From Thysanoteuthis rhombus (taxonomy: Eukaryota; Mollusca; Cephalopoda; Oegopsida; Thysanoteuthidae): a stretch of DNA of 64,000 nucleotides. Shown here in pieces: positions 1-11,900 of this stretch (within the stretch, counting starts at the first letter, position 1; every line of letters begins with the position of its first letter). The notes under the pieces were generated by a model. The model did not search any database, was not told the origin of the DNA, and was given only the letters and a program-made list of their open reading frames with translations. Made by a program: the position numbers and the translations under genes. Location of the stretch: the NCBI GenBank assembly GCA_963457665.1, contig OY735227.1:46043959-46107958 (forward strand), in the 5' to 3' direction.

Positions 1-514
1 TTTTATGAAATGCAGTTCATTACAAACAATTCACAATTAGCAAACCAAGTTGTTTCTTGTGTCGCACAACACTTGGGGCCATGGAAATCTGCTGCCACTT
101 TTCAAAGGGGGGGGGGTATATTTCAGTGGTGGGGACACAAAGGATACATTTGGCAATAGCAAGTGCTTACTCTTTATTTCATTTCCCATTATTGTGCTAC
201 TTAGGGTGATCAGATAGAAGTTTCATAGCTGTAAGGTCCCAAATAAGGCATTTTCTGAGTGAGCTACGACTGATCACTCAGACAACCAAGCATTTTTTCC
301 TTGATAGTCTAAAAAGGAATCAAAGGTTATGCAAAAACTAAGGCTCGAAATCGTGAATTTTACGGAAATTCTAGCATAGTAATAAGAATGATTGGTGGAA
401 TTCTTAATATCCAGATACGTCTGAGTAGATTACTTCAACTATACTAGTTCACTATAGTAAATGACGAGTTGGATTAAATGAGTTGTAGTCTTGTAGTAAT
501 TGTAGTAACGTAAA

Positions 515-788
515 TGTACCCCCATTACGGGCGCCCATGCGTGGGGGGAAGCAGAAAGGGTTGTACTTTTTTGTCTCCATTTCTCGATCGATGCATATGG
601 AGACAATATCATTGTAACAATTACAGGTTTCTATCTGGCAGAGGTGCTAGCCCGATACTCAAAAAGATGGACAGACAGGTGGGAGAAGCGGATTCATATC
701 TTTCCCATGGGCATCAACGGAGTTTGAACTTAGTTCGCCGATTCCATTTTTCCGATCAGTTGGCGTTAACCATTAGACCACCCGCACC
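515..788 (-). repeat. tRNA-derived SINE-like element
   Basis: Read on the minus strand, the block starts near 788 with GGTGCGGGTGGTCTAATGG. This contains an A box that fits TRGYnnARnnG (TGGTCTAATGG). A B-box-like AGTTCAAACTCC follows at about 730-719. About 200 bases of GC-richer, non-coding body then run to about 515. The spacing of the two boxes is that of a tRNA promoter, but no clean cloverleaf forms, so it is a SINE head and not a tRNA gene. The 3' border is a guess from the change in base composition. The short plus-strand open frame across it is a shadow. Confidence 0.55.
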
Positions 789-1269
789 TTTTTACTAGAT
801 TATTCGTTCGGGAGTCGAAAAGAATCGTGTGATGATGACTAAGGCGGCCCAAATCAATGTAAGGGTGTATCTATACAATCGAGATTAAATATTAACCCGG
901 ATCTAGATATCTAAACAAAAACTCGATAAAAAACACTTTTAATCGAACTAAAAAGTGAAAAAAAAGTTAGTAGTCTAAATGAATGACGTAGGCCAAAAAA
1001 TAAGTGACGTAAAAAAAAAAGCATGGTTACTTTTTTCTTTCCTATGATCGTGACGTCTTATCCTGTTTAATAAAATCAAAATTAAATAAACAATTCATCA
1101 GAACTCCAAGGGAAGATATTCAACTAAACAACACATATTCTGTCGTATCCTGGATATAATAATCTCCGAATTTTTACAACCATTTCTCAATTAATTGCAC
1201 TAAATGCTAAAAGCTGTTACGATGGCGAAATTTTTGACTTATTACTCAAATCTATCCTATTTTAATTAC

Positions 1270-1407
1270 CTTTCTCGCACCAGAGTCGCTGTCATCATCA
1301 TTAGCTTCGAGTCCAAGAGACTTTAACTGTTCTTCGATTTTCTTTTCAGCCGCACTATCGAACCATTCATCATCATCTTTCTTCTTTCCTTTCTTGGCTT
1401 TCGGCAT
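1270..1407 (-). CDS. First coding exon of an unidentified gene, Lys/Asp-rich N-terminus
   Basis: A minus-strand ATG at 1407-1405 opens 46 codons ending AGA AAG, followed directly by a donor-like GTAATT (1269 downward), so the exon ends in phase 0. The peptide begins MPKAKKGKKKDDDEWFDS, continues with an E/K-rich segment (EKKIEEQLKSLGLE) and ends in an acidic DDDSDSG stretch. A basic-then-acidic N-terminus like this is common in translation and ribosome-associated factors such as ABCF1 or eIF5B, but I cannot assign a family. Later exons would lie to the left, beyond the window or unrecognised in 1-1269. The start faces away from TSR3 with about 1.4 kb between the two ATGs, a head-to-head layout that may share a promoter region. 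Confidence 0.5.
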
Positions 1408-2220
1408 TTTTAATTTTTACGACTTATTTTCCCTTCTTCTTGCCTTGATCACCAACGGTGACTAATCGAGACACCGGTCAACGTTGCCTCGTTCTGATAA
1501 ATTCCGGTTTACGCATTCGTTATGTCTGGCTAAACATTTACGTGGGAGTTAGGGAGAAGAAACAAAAAGAAACCCACGTGGTTTTCATGCGTAGTACAAA
1601 ACTCCCGGGAACCTTTTACAATCTTTAGGTGCAATGCTGGGAAAAAATAAATAAAAAAAACACACACAACAATCACTTTTAAAAAAAAAAAAATTTTGAT
1701 GATTGGTAACAGTACTTTTAACTTTTTTTTTTTCATTTTGACATACTTAAAAATACAAAAATTACATAGCATGCAACGTGTTCTTGTTTATTCCCTTTCA
1801 TTCACTTTCATGATTCGGAGTCCTTTCTACTTTTTTCTCATAAATTAAGAACTATCACTTGGAATTTTTTTTACCTCTCTTTGGTTATTTCTTTTGCCAG
1901 GTCTGATAAGTGAATGTGTCGTATAAAAGAAATGAACAATGAACAGTCGTCCAAGAAAAAACTTGGAAGAATAGAAGTGGGTGTCGTATAAGGAAAATAA
2001 ACAAGAATAAATTGTACGTGGTCTCATTTCTAAATTTTTGGATGCATCAAAATGAAAAAAAACTTCAAAAGTATATTCAGAATATAAGAATAGATAAAGC
2101 ATAATTATAGTTTCAATTTCTTCATTGATTTCAAAAATTAGATCAAACAATAATTGTTTGCGAACGATTTATCATTATCAATGAATGAATTTTTCATTTT
2201 TATTTTTAGTTCATTTTATC

Positions 2221-2255
2221 AAGGGGAAGCAACTTTGTACGAGTTGCTTCCCTTT
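2221..2255. repeat. Short hairpin AAGGGGAAGCAACT / AGTTGCTTCCCTT (copy 1)
   Basis: A nearly perfect inverted repeat has 14-base arms and a 7-base loop. Related hairpins with the same outer bases (AAGGGRA...ACT / AGTT...TTCCCTT) lie at 18120-18162 and 44057-44100. The motif AAGGGAGATAACT is, from memory, frequent in mollusc genomes. Function unknown. Confidence 0.7.
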
Positions 2256-2591
2256 AATTCTTGATTTCAACGGAAGTTTGCTAGTTTTTAGTGTTACATG
2301 TAAAGGTAATTATTTCATTGCTGTTTATCAAAATTGATATCTATTGATTTTAGTAATAAATAATCAATTGAGATTCAGCTGAGTTGATGATCGAATAAGG
2401 GTTTTACTTTTACGAATTAAAAGAATTCACAGTTTAAACGGGAAAACTTCACAAAAAAGCAAATACGAAAAAGATTTGTAGCAATAAATTTCCATTTGAG
2501 AACATTTGATTTGATATTGTTATAGTCAACAATTAAGAACAGTTTAAACCCAATGATAATTATAATGATACCGTACAAAATTGACAAAAAC

Positions 2592-2673
2592 AACTTCTGT
2601 CCCATAATAGGTTGTAGGATTTAGCTGTGGTTTCCTCGAACAGATGTAACAGCTATTATGGGACATGTAAGTA
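2592..2673. repeat. Hairpin MITE-like element (copy 1), upstream of TSR3
   Basis: The left arm ACTTCTGTCCCATAATAG is mirrored by CTATTATGGGACATGTAAGT on the right, with about 45 bases between. It is related to the hairpin at 52867-52951 (TCTGTCC..., TGTTACATTT and their complements). It ends about 135 bases before the TSR3 start codon, so it is probably in the promoter or 5' UTR. Confidence 0.6.
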
Positions 2674-2806
2674 CTAAATTTCGGCTATGAAATTAAGGAC
2701 CAGTTATTGATGATTTTCGTATCTTACAGTTCGGGCACGTGTTTAGGAAATTTATTTTTCTGAGCTCACTGCTTACAAATAATCAACGTTTTTTAGGAGA
2801 AAATTA

Positions 2807-2912
2807 ATGGGAAAAGGTAACCCCAGGGGTCGTGGTGGTAAGAGCCATGCTGAAGGACCGAGATCGTCTCATAGTCGGAAAAAATTACGACAAGACAAGT
2901 TTGATGGACGAG
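2807..2912 (+). CDS. TSR3: TSR3 exon 1 (coding part)
   Basis: The exon encodes the first 35 residues, Gly/Lys/Arg-rich (starts [20 protein letters not shown]). The ATG sits in AAATTAATGG. The donor is CGAG|GTTGTT, and the leftover G joins AT from exon 2 to make Asp36. The open frame that continues past 2912 to 3052 is intron read-through and loses all similarity to the family. Confidence 0.92.
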
Positions 2913-5900
2913 GTTGTTTTTCAAGTGAAACCTCCGATGGTTTGTACTTTCGAACAATTTTTACAATTCTGAAAATCTCAGTTCTAAGCCTTTTTATCGA
3001 TTTTTCCATGACAAAATTGGATGAGCTTTCGTTTTATACTGGAAAAATTTAAGAATTAAGTCGAAGCTATTTCCATTTAATGATATGCGTATCTAAAAAT
3101 TGTTTAGGTCAAGATTCGGAGGTAATCTTTGCTTTGACGTTCGTAAAACCTATGGCGATGCTTAGCATCAGGCTCCAAAAGACATACATACGCCCCTTAA
3201 GTATATTTCCTATTTAAAGGTATAATTAAAAGATATATTCACCAGAAATTAAACAATCATGAAATTAACTGCCTGTCTTTCAAATCAGCACTAAGAACTA
3301 GTGATGGCACGATGGAAACAGTGCCCAGGGATGGAACTGAAGAGTTCATGGTGCACAATCTGATATGCTGTTACTTTCATTTTGCGTTAATTTCTGGTAA
3401 ACTTGTTCGTATGACTCTCAGAGCCTCTCTGTAATGGTTAAAATTGTCGCCATAGATTCATGTACATCAGAACAAAGATTACCAAGAGATGTTTGTTACC
3501 TTTCGAAAAGTAGAGGGGAGCTCTATTTTCGATATAATTACTATGCTTAACTGGACCCTTATTTCACCTCCGATGACGGAACCACGACTTTAAAATATTA
3601 CATTGGTTAATTCAATTGTGAAAAAAAATTTTTTTTCAATTCTTTGGGGGATTTTTCATTTAATGTTTAGTTTTGAAAAAAATGATTTCTCAGTGAAGCG
3701 AAAAAAAATTGTTTGGAGTTATTCGAATCTAATCCTCGAGTTCCACTTCGAAAAGATCTCAAGTGACACATTAATCCATGCATGTCTGCCAGTAGGTGCA
3801 ATTATATCCACTGTAATTTATTATTGTCAGTGAACAACGGTTCAAACATTTTCTGAGGACTGAAGGACTTCAACGGTGACTGTATCACGTCCTCTCAATG
3901 CAATATGAAAGGTATAAAGTTGGAAATATGTTTACTACATAAACTGAGAATAAAACACTCCATGGCAATGCTGGACTCTACCCCCCTCAGTTGACTGTGA
4001 TTACTTAAAAAACCTGGAAAATTTTATGAAGATTAAACATCAACTTTAGAGGATTGTTAAAACAGTTTTGTTGCTTTAAAATGATCATATTTTGATTAAA
4101 TATCTACCGTTTTTTCTTGTTAATATCATTCTTTATCTTACAAATACAAAAAATGCCTTTTCATACTCTTCGGTGCTTAATTGTTGGTGGGATCAGAATA
4201 AGCTGAGGGGGTGGAATATTTGTCACAATTTGATTTGGAAGGAGGTGAGAAACTATGGCCAGCAACACAATGTTGACGGATCTGAACAAAACTGAGTGAA
4301 AATGTACTGGAACAAGAAAATTCTCTAGTTTTCATAATTGAAATGAAAAGTCTTTTGGTGAGAGAAATTTTTTAGGTCACTGAAATTAGTGAATACAATT
4401 AAACTTGATTAATCAAGCCCCACCCGAATTTAATACTTGTCTTTCAATGGGAATATTTTGACAAATCTATAGTTGTACCCACTCCCAACTATTAGGGAGA
4501 GAGTAGAGATGGACTCGAAAATGAATTAGTGGGGATGGGGTCCCAATAAGAACTTGGGGAAAGAACACACACGTAAGAGGATGTAGCAACATTACTTTCT
4601 TCAATGTTGCTTTTTTGGTGTATTTAGAAAATACTTTTCCACAGAAAGTGCTTACTTTGAATATATTTCTTCCCCCCTCATCATCTGTTTTTATTTTGTA
4701 ACTTATTCATTGATTCACTCGTTTACTAGTTTCCTCATCTTAGTTATTTTCAGCCCCTGTAGCCTGCAGCCTGCAGCCTTCTTCAGGTGTCTTCTGTACT
4801 TGGTAACCTTCTGGGAATTTCAAACCAAACACTTTATCCAATCCATGAATGTAGATAATTTTCATTCTGTTGTCCATGCCAAGGGAGGGGAGAATATCTC
4901 ATATCAGTTAATTCTTCCCTGCTTGGACAAAGTAATGAGAGAAAATCCACTCCCTTGAATTGAATAAATAGTTTGGTTTGAAATTCCCAGTAGATTACCA
5001 AATATGACAGGCACCTGGTGAAAGATAGAGGTTACTGCTACCGAAACATTGGGACAATAACACTCAAGATGAGGACACTTGTCTGAGTGAATAATAATGA
5101 TAATGTAGCATTATTAGTTTGTAAGCCTTGACTATGTACATGCCGGGTATGTGGTTTTCCAATGTGTGCTTTTGCTCACATTGAAACCCTGTGCATGTGT
5201 GCTGATGTAAGTGCTCGATGTAGATACCTGTTGTGATTTCAAACAGATTGCTGGAACATAGTAACAAGTCTGTAAAGGAAACTCTACTCCTTAAATCATA
5301 GTCTGTGGTTATGAAAATAATCTGTTTTTATTTGCTCTCTCTCCTCAAGATACACGGGTTATTCTCTCTAATGATCGGAGAGTGTTCTAATTTGTTTGCA
5401 GATCCAACTTTGTTTTTGATAATGGAAACTAATGATATATCAAAATTCCAAATGTAGAAATTTCTTTAACAAGATGAGACATTCTTGGCTTCACCCTAAG
5501 CAGCTGCAGCCTGACAACCAACTGCTATCCCTAATCAGTCCCTTTCTTTCTCTAGTGCATGTCATTCATAACCCAGCCTGTAGGAACCCAACTTTCTAAG
5601 ATGACAATAAAGACCTGATCATCTTACAAAAAAGTCATCCTGCTTGACTTGTTCCTTTCTCCAACGCATGGGATAACAGAACAAAACACGTACCCTTATT
5701 TTCTTCATATACAGTTAAGAGCACACACTAATGAACTCATTTTCACTGGCCTTGTGCCTTACATGCATCTATTTCCCAACATTAAACTTTCACCTCAGAA
5801 ATTCATGAACCACTTGTAATTGATTGGTCAAAGGTAGATGATTTTAATCAAAAGTTTGATCTTGACATTCAATTGTTTTTTTATACAAATTTGCAGATCA

Positions 5901-8900
5901 ATGTTATTTTAGTTCCTATTTTTTCCATCTTCTCCAGATAAAAATGTTAAAAGAAACTCGAACGAGATTCCATTCCTCCTGGCAATGTGGGATATGGAGC
6001 AATGTGATCCAACAAAATGTTCCGGAAGGAAATTGGTTCGGATGGGTTTTGTGGAAACCCTTACATTGCACAAGAGATTTAATGGACTCATTTTGACACC
6101 AGAAGGAAAGCAATGTGTCTCTCCACAAGACAGGTGAGAAAGTCTTCAATTTCAATTGGGAAGATTTTGCCATTGTCAGCAAAAATTTTTAATTTATCTT
6201 TTCAATTTTGTTCTAAATTTCTGAGATGAGGAATTATGATTATAAATTTTTCATGAAGTTATCATAGAGAGTACCAACCTTAGATAAATCGAACAGATAT
6301 AATAGGGATTGGCATTTAAGGTGTAAGTATTTTAGAAATGTTTATGTCTATGTGGGAAGCTAGTTTCTTTTGATAAGTTGTTTCTGATCATGTTAATAGA
6401 AATAGTTTACTGTTTCTTCTGATGAGGAGTTCCAGTATGAAAGGAATCTTAATTTCATAAATCTGTCTCTAGTACCAGGATTATGATGTATTTTTGACTG
6501 TAACGTCTATTTGCTATTTTTCTTCCTCTTCTTCTTATCATTATTATGCACTAACTTACTCAGACTCATGTCCTCAATTTGGTCACATTTTTTGCCGTTG
6601 TATACTCTGGCTGCGTGCTTGTCAATATCCTTCTGAGAATTTCAGACCAAACTCATCATTCAATGTACAGGGGGTAGATATTTCTCCTCTCATTGTCCAT
6701 GCCAGAAGATTGCTCATGTTTCTTGAATCCCTCTAGTTGATACATCCTTACGATGTTGGCTGTCTACCTCTTCCACTGAACAAGTGTATATGACTTTTCT
6801 GCAAAACTTGACCAAGAGATTGAAGTCATAACCATGCAGGTTATGAGATTTGCTTAAGCGAATTCTCTATCCACTTGGCCCTGCATGATAATTATCATTT
6901 TAAGGTTACTTTTTGCTTTGTAGTATCTGCAATTATTTTTAATTCTTTCTAAATCCTTCAAGAAGACTGCTAATCTACATAATCGTAAGCAACATGTCCA
7001 TCTGTCTGTCACATTTACATCTAAAATTTAAATTTGTTGGTAGAGGAGGGGTTCTGAAAATGCAAGCGGAAAAAGGAGAGGGGGAGAGAAACAGGGTTGG
7101 GGGAAACATGAAGTAATTTGTTGAAGGAAAATGTCTGAACTCGGCAATTGAAAAAAGCATGAATATGAAAAGGGGTTGAGTTGAACTCACTTTTGAGTGT
7201 CTGTGAGTGGATGAGTTGGTAAAATGCTGGGGGTAATGCTTCAGGCAACTCCCATGAGTTTTTTCAGACGTTACGCAAACATTTCTCCTTGATCTTTTTT
7301 TTTTGCAATCGCTTTGACATTCTTGCAAAACTCTTTCTCTATAAGGATTTTAAAAAGTTTTTACAATTAAAGAATTTAAACCTCTGATCTTTCTGTTTCT
7401 AGTTAGTTATTCTTTAACCAAAAAATGCTTGTGAAATAGGGTAGTCCCCCTTTATCCAAAGGAGCTATGTTCCTCAACACCAGCAGAAGCCTGAAATAGT
7501 GTATAGTACAGAACCCTAGATATATTATGTTTTTCCTACAGTCACATACTTTTGTTGAAGTTTGATTTATAAATAATGCACAATAAGAGATTTATTACAA
7601 GAACTAAAAATGAAATGGAATTAATATTACAACATATTGTAATAAAGGTTATGTGATGGACAGAAGATTGGTTTATTCTTAGCAACCGCAACATACAACT
7701 TTTTATTTCCTCACTATCAAGAATCTCCACTTTTCCACTTAATGGAAGCACTCTGTGGATTCTCTGTGGCATATCCGAAATGCCAACATCATTCTCTCGC
7801 ATTTGGAACCATTATTTAGTAAAACTTATTGTTTTATTCTAGGGTTGATTATGAATAACTGAAACCATGAAAAATGAAACTGCAGAACTTGGGTGGGGTC
7901 TTTATCAAACTTTTTGGAAGCCAAATTCGACTATTTTTATGAATATTTAGTTTCTTTCAGCTACAAAATAAGCCAAGAACATATTTTTTATATTTTCTTT
8001 TCATTATGATGCTCTTGCCTTCATTCATTATAAATTAGGCAGGATCTAATGACTGAAATAAAGGACTATGGTGGTTCCGTCTATTAGTAGAGATAGGTAC
8101 TGCTTCTTTGCATGCCAGAGTGCTACGAGGTTGAATGATTCATCATACTTTATGGAATATCTGCCTCTGGTTTTGCTCTATGCGTGATCAGTTAACGGTA
8201 CATCACACGAGCTGCTTGAAGTATTCTTATCTCTAATGATTCAGGGGAGGCAAATATGATATATATATATATCCTTAATGTGGAAAATATTAACCCATTA
8301 ACTGCAAAAGCTGGTAATGTAATAGTTATCCATTGCAAGATAAAAGCCAATGTCCATTGTGAGATAATCCATTGCAAGATAAAAGCCCTGATTCAGATAG
8401 AACTGAGTTGCTGTCAACCTTATTAAAAGAGAAATTTTATAGCCGTAGAACTGCAATAATGGGAATTTCCATCATCCGCATTTATTGTTATTTTTCTTGT
8501 AATATTAAAAACACTGAATTTTCTGATTTTTTCCGAAGTTCAAAGATTCTCCTTGAAAGTTTCTTGATCCTGTTGATATTATCCATATAATTTATTCTTT
8601 ATTATTCAGACAATTTGTGTCTTCACATGGAGTGGCTGTGGTTGACTGTTCCTGGGCAAAACTCGAAGCCACGCCTTTTAGTTCCATGAAAGGCAACCAT
8701 CCACGCTTACTCCCTTATTTGGTTGCTGTTAATCCCATCAACTATGGCCGTCCTTGTAAGCTCTCTTGTGTCGAAGCTTTTGCTGCCACTCTCTATATCA
8801 CAGGTAATGTCTTTCAGTGTTACAAATAGATTCTCCAGACCATTTTACTCATTTTGATTACTATTTACCTTCATCTTGATTTTTTTCAATTATTTTCAAC

Positions 8901-11900
8901 ATCTTTGACTCGGGCTATCATTTCTACAGCAGTGAGCAAACAGTATAGATTGATGATAATTCTCACCAAAAGCTCTCCATTTTATTTCAGATCCACGCTG
9001 TTTGCTCATTGCTCATAGAAGTGATAGCCCGAGTTGAAGTTATGATAAAAACAGCTTAAAATTAAGATGAAGGTGAATAGTATAGATTGATATAATGGGT
9101 TACAATACTGAGTCAGAAAATGAATAAGATAATTGCTTCAATAATACTATTAAGCCTCAAAACATTAGTGTGTCTTCTTTCAGTTGAAAAATTGACAATT
9201 GCTTAGACAAAGATCGATACTGAAAATCACCAATTAGAAAAAAAAACAGGGTTTATCCTTATTTACTTTTTATTAGATGGAATATTTCCAACCATTATTA
9301 ATTTTTGACAAATAGTAATTATTCATGTATAATACACATCTTCCAATTATGGGCTATGAAATCCTGAAAAAAGGGCTAAATTTAACCTTTTTACCAGGTT
9401 TGTATTGACTAAAAAGGAGATCTTATGTAGCTGACATTATGTTTTAAAAACAGACAGCCAACTCAAATGCATAATATTGATGTGAATAAAACATTTTAAA
9501 CAATTCCAATGTTTGATTAACGATTTAAACTCTTTGTTGTAAGTTAGTTAGCTTGGACCGTAGGTATATATCTTACTTTTGGTTATGCCATCCTGAAAAT
9601 GGCCACACATTTGGTCGGGATAAAGGGGTGACATTTAATTCTCATATATAAAGAATAAAAGAAAAATCTGGAAAAAATTGAGTATTATACGCAGATAATT
9701 ACAGTATTTTCTTTCATCTTGAATTTTTTGTTGCTTTTTATTGCAACCACATGGACTGAGGAGAAATTAGATCCAGGAATTTTCTTCTAATGGAGAGATA
9801 TTTTTCAAGTTTATTCATACATTTATGGTTTCACTCATGTTCATCCACACAATATATCCCAAACTTCTCAATGAATTTCAATGACATATTGTGGGAGGTT
9901 GGACTATTAGCTAAAAGAGAATCGCTTAAATTTTGCATTGGATCCATGAATTTTTTTACAGTTACCTCCCCTAGATTGTAGCTATATAAGAACTAATTTC
10001 CATTCCATTTTTAGTGACATCGGGTTAGCTGAGATATGCGCTCTCTGAGTGCTTTCTATTTGATGCTAATGTCTTTTGTTTTCCAACAAAGCATTTCATG
10101 AAATCTGACCAATCTCCTTGTGCTGAAATCAAAGACAGGGTAACCAGATATATTTTGCAGCAAAATTTGTGTGGTCTTAGAACCAAAATAGATAGCATCA
10201 GTACCTGAATGATCAAATAACTTGATAGTCTTCATCAGACTCAGCCTGCAGGAAAAATGGATTAAAACACATCTTTTTAAAATTTACCATTCATGTTCAT
10301 GTGTTTAATATCATATCATCATGTGTAAGGGATTGTTATCTCGTGGAAATTTTCCTTTTGAACTAAATCTTCATTTTCAGAACCAAATAATTTAGTTCAA
10401 CATCAAATTTGCCTAATTTTAGTCTTTCAAAATACCAAATGGCAATCCTGCCCCAAGAAAGGAAATAATTAAAGCTAAAGTTATAAGAAGTGGCATTCCA
10501 AGTTCAATCCCTTAGGAGGGCATAATCTGTAACTGACAAGGAATTTGAATAGCATGCTTTTATGGGGAAGTTAAGTGTTCAAGTTTTTTAAATCCTCTAA
10601 GATTAATCACTTTTTTTGTGGGCATTAGACAAATATTCTGGATTTTATTGATATTTGAACAACCATAGCCATCAAAGATGGTGAACAGTTCTACCTTTTT
10701 TCAAATGTGTGTGTGTGTTTGTTGATGTGTTTTTGTATTCCAGCACTCATGTCCATACTGTTTTATCTTCTGAGAAAAAAAATTTTTTTTTGTAATTTGT
10801 GAAAAAAGGTTTTTTGACCATTTTGGGGCGTCATTCAGACAGATTTATTATTAACCTCTAGATCCTCCAGAATGTTTTATGTTTTGAGATATTTTTTACT
10901 CTATTTTTTATGTTTCCCTATGGAAACGCCAGTGATGTCATTAATGGAATTTATTCTGACCATATTCATTTTTTCACATGACTTAAAGTTTTGATATTAC
11001 TGTCGTTCAATTATTGACTGTGATAGCAAGTTTTCTTTAATTTAATTTCCAGGTTTTAAGGAAATTGGAGAGATGTTACTAAAAAAGTTCAAATGGGGCC
11101 TGAATTTCTTCAAACTAAATGAAGAATTACTGGATATTTATGCAAACTGTGACTGCAGTGCAGATGTCGTCAAAAGCCAAAACGATTATCTCAAGAAAAT
11201 GGAACAAGACAAAAAAGAAAGGGATAACATTGGTAAGCAAACTTTTGTCTTTATAAGGTAAAACTATTGAAAGGTTCTGTGATTATTTGAGGAAAATGTT
11301 TCTCCAGGCCTGAGGTATGGTCAGTCAGACCAACTAGGCTCTAAGGCAGACCCATGATAGAGTAGTTTACTGAAGTCTTGTCAAAACGCATTGCAACATA
11401 CACCTCACTCAGAAAGAGCAAAATTTTCAATTTTCTCTTGAAGTCTTGAGAAATCAGATTTACTGTATTGGAAATGGATATGTTGATTAATTATAGAACA
11501 GAATAAAAATTTATTTCTGTAAAATTTTTAAGCACACATTTGGATTGCTTTCCATTCTACTTTACAGATATGAAGTCTATAATAAACTTCATTTATAACT
11601 CTAAGATTCTACTTACCTTGGCTGTGATCCTTGGGCCTTACAAAAAATGTTTCTGATTGGGTACCACAGCTCCTGAAGTCATCCGTGTTTTCTGCCTCCC
11701 AATTGACATGTAAATCAAAATTCATTCTCTTCTGTATTAGCATTTGAGCATTTCCATATCATTCTGCCCCCCCCCACCATCCTATCGACATTCAGGCGTA
11801 TGTACGGGCAGACTGATAGACTTTTGGATTGATGGATACACTGTATGTTTATACATGTGTAAGTGTATATAAACAAGTGTGTGTGTGAGTGTATTTATGT

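Larger units (their letters stand above)
1408..2806. promoter_or_regulatory. Intergenic region between divergent start codons
   Basis: About 1.4 kb separates the minus-strand ATG at 1407 from the TSR3 ATG at 2807. It is AT-rich with A/T homopolymer runs and has no coding signal. It contains two separate hairpins (2221-2255 and 2592-2673). No TATA box or other core promoter element stands out. The promoter role is inferred from gene layout only. Confidence 0.35.
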
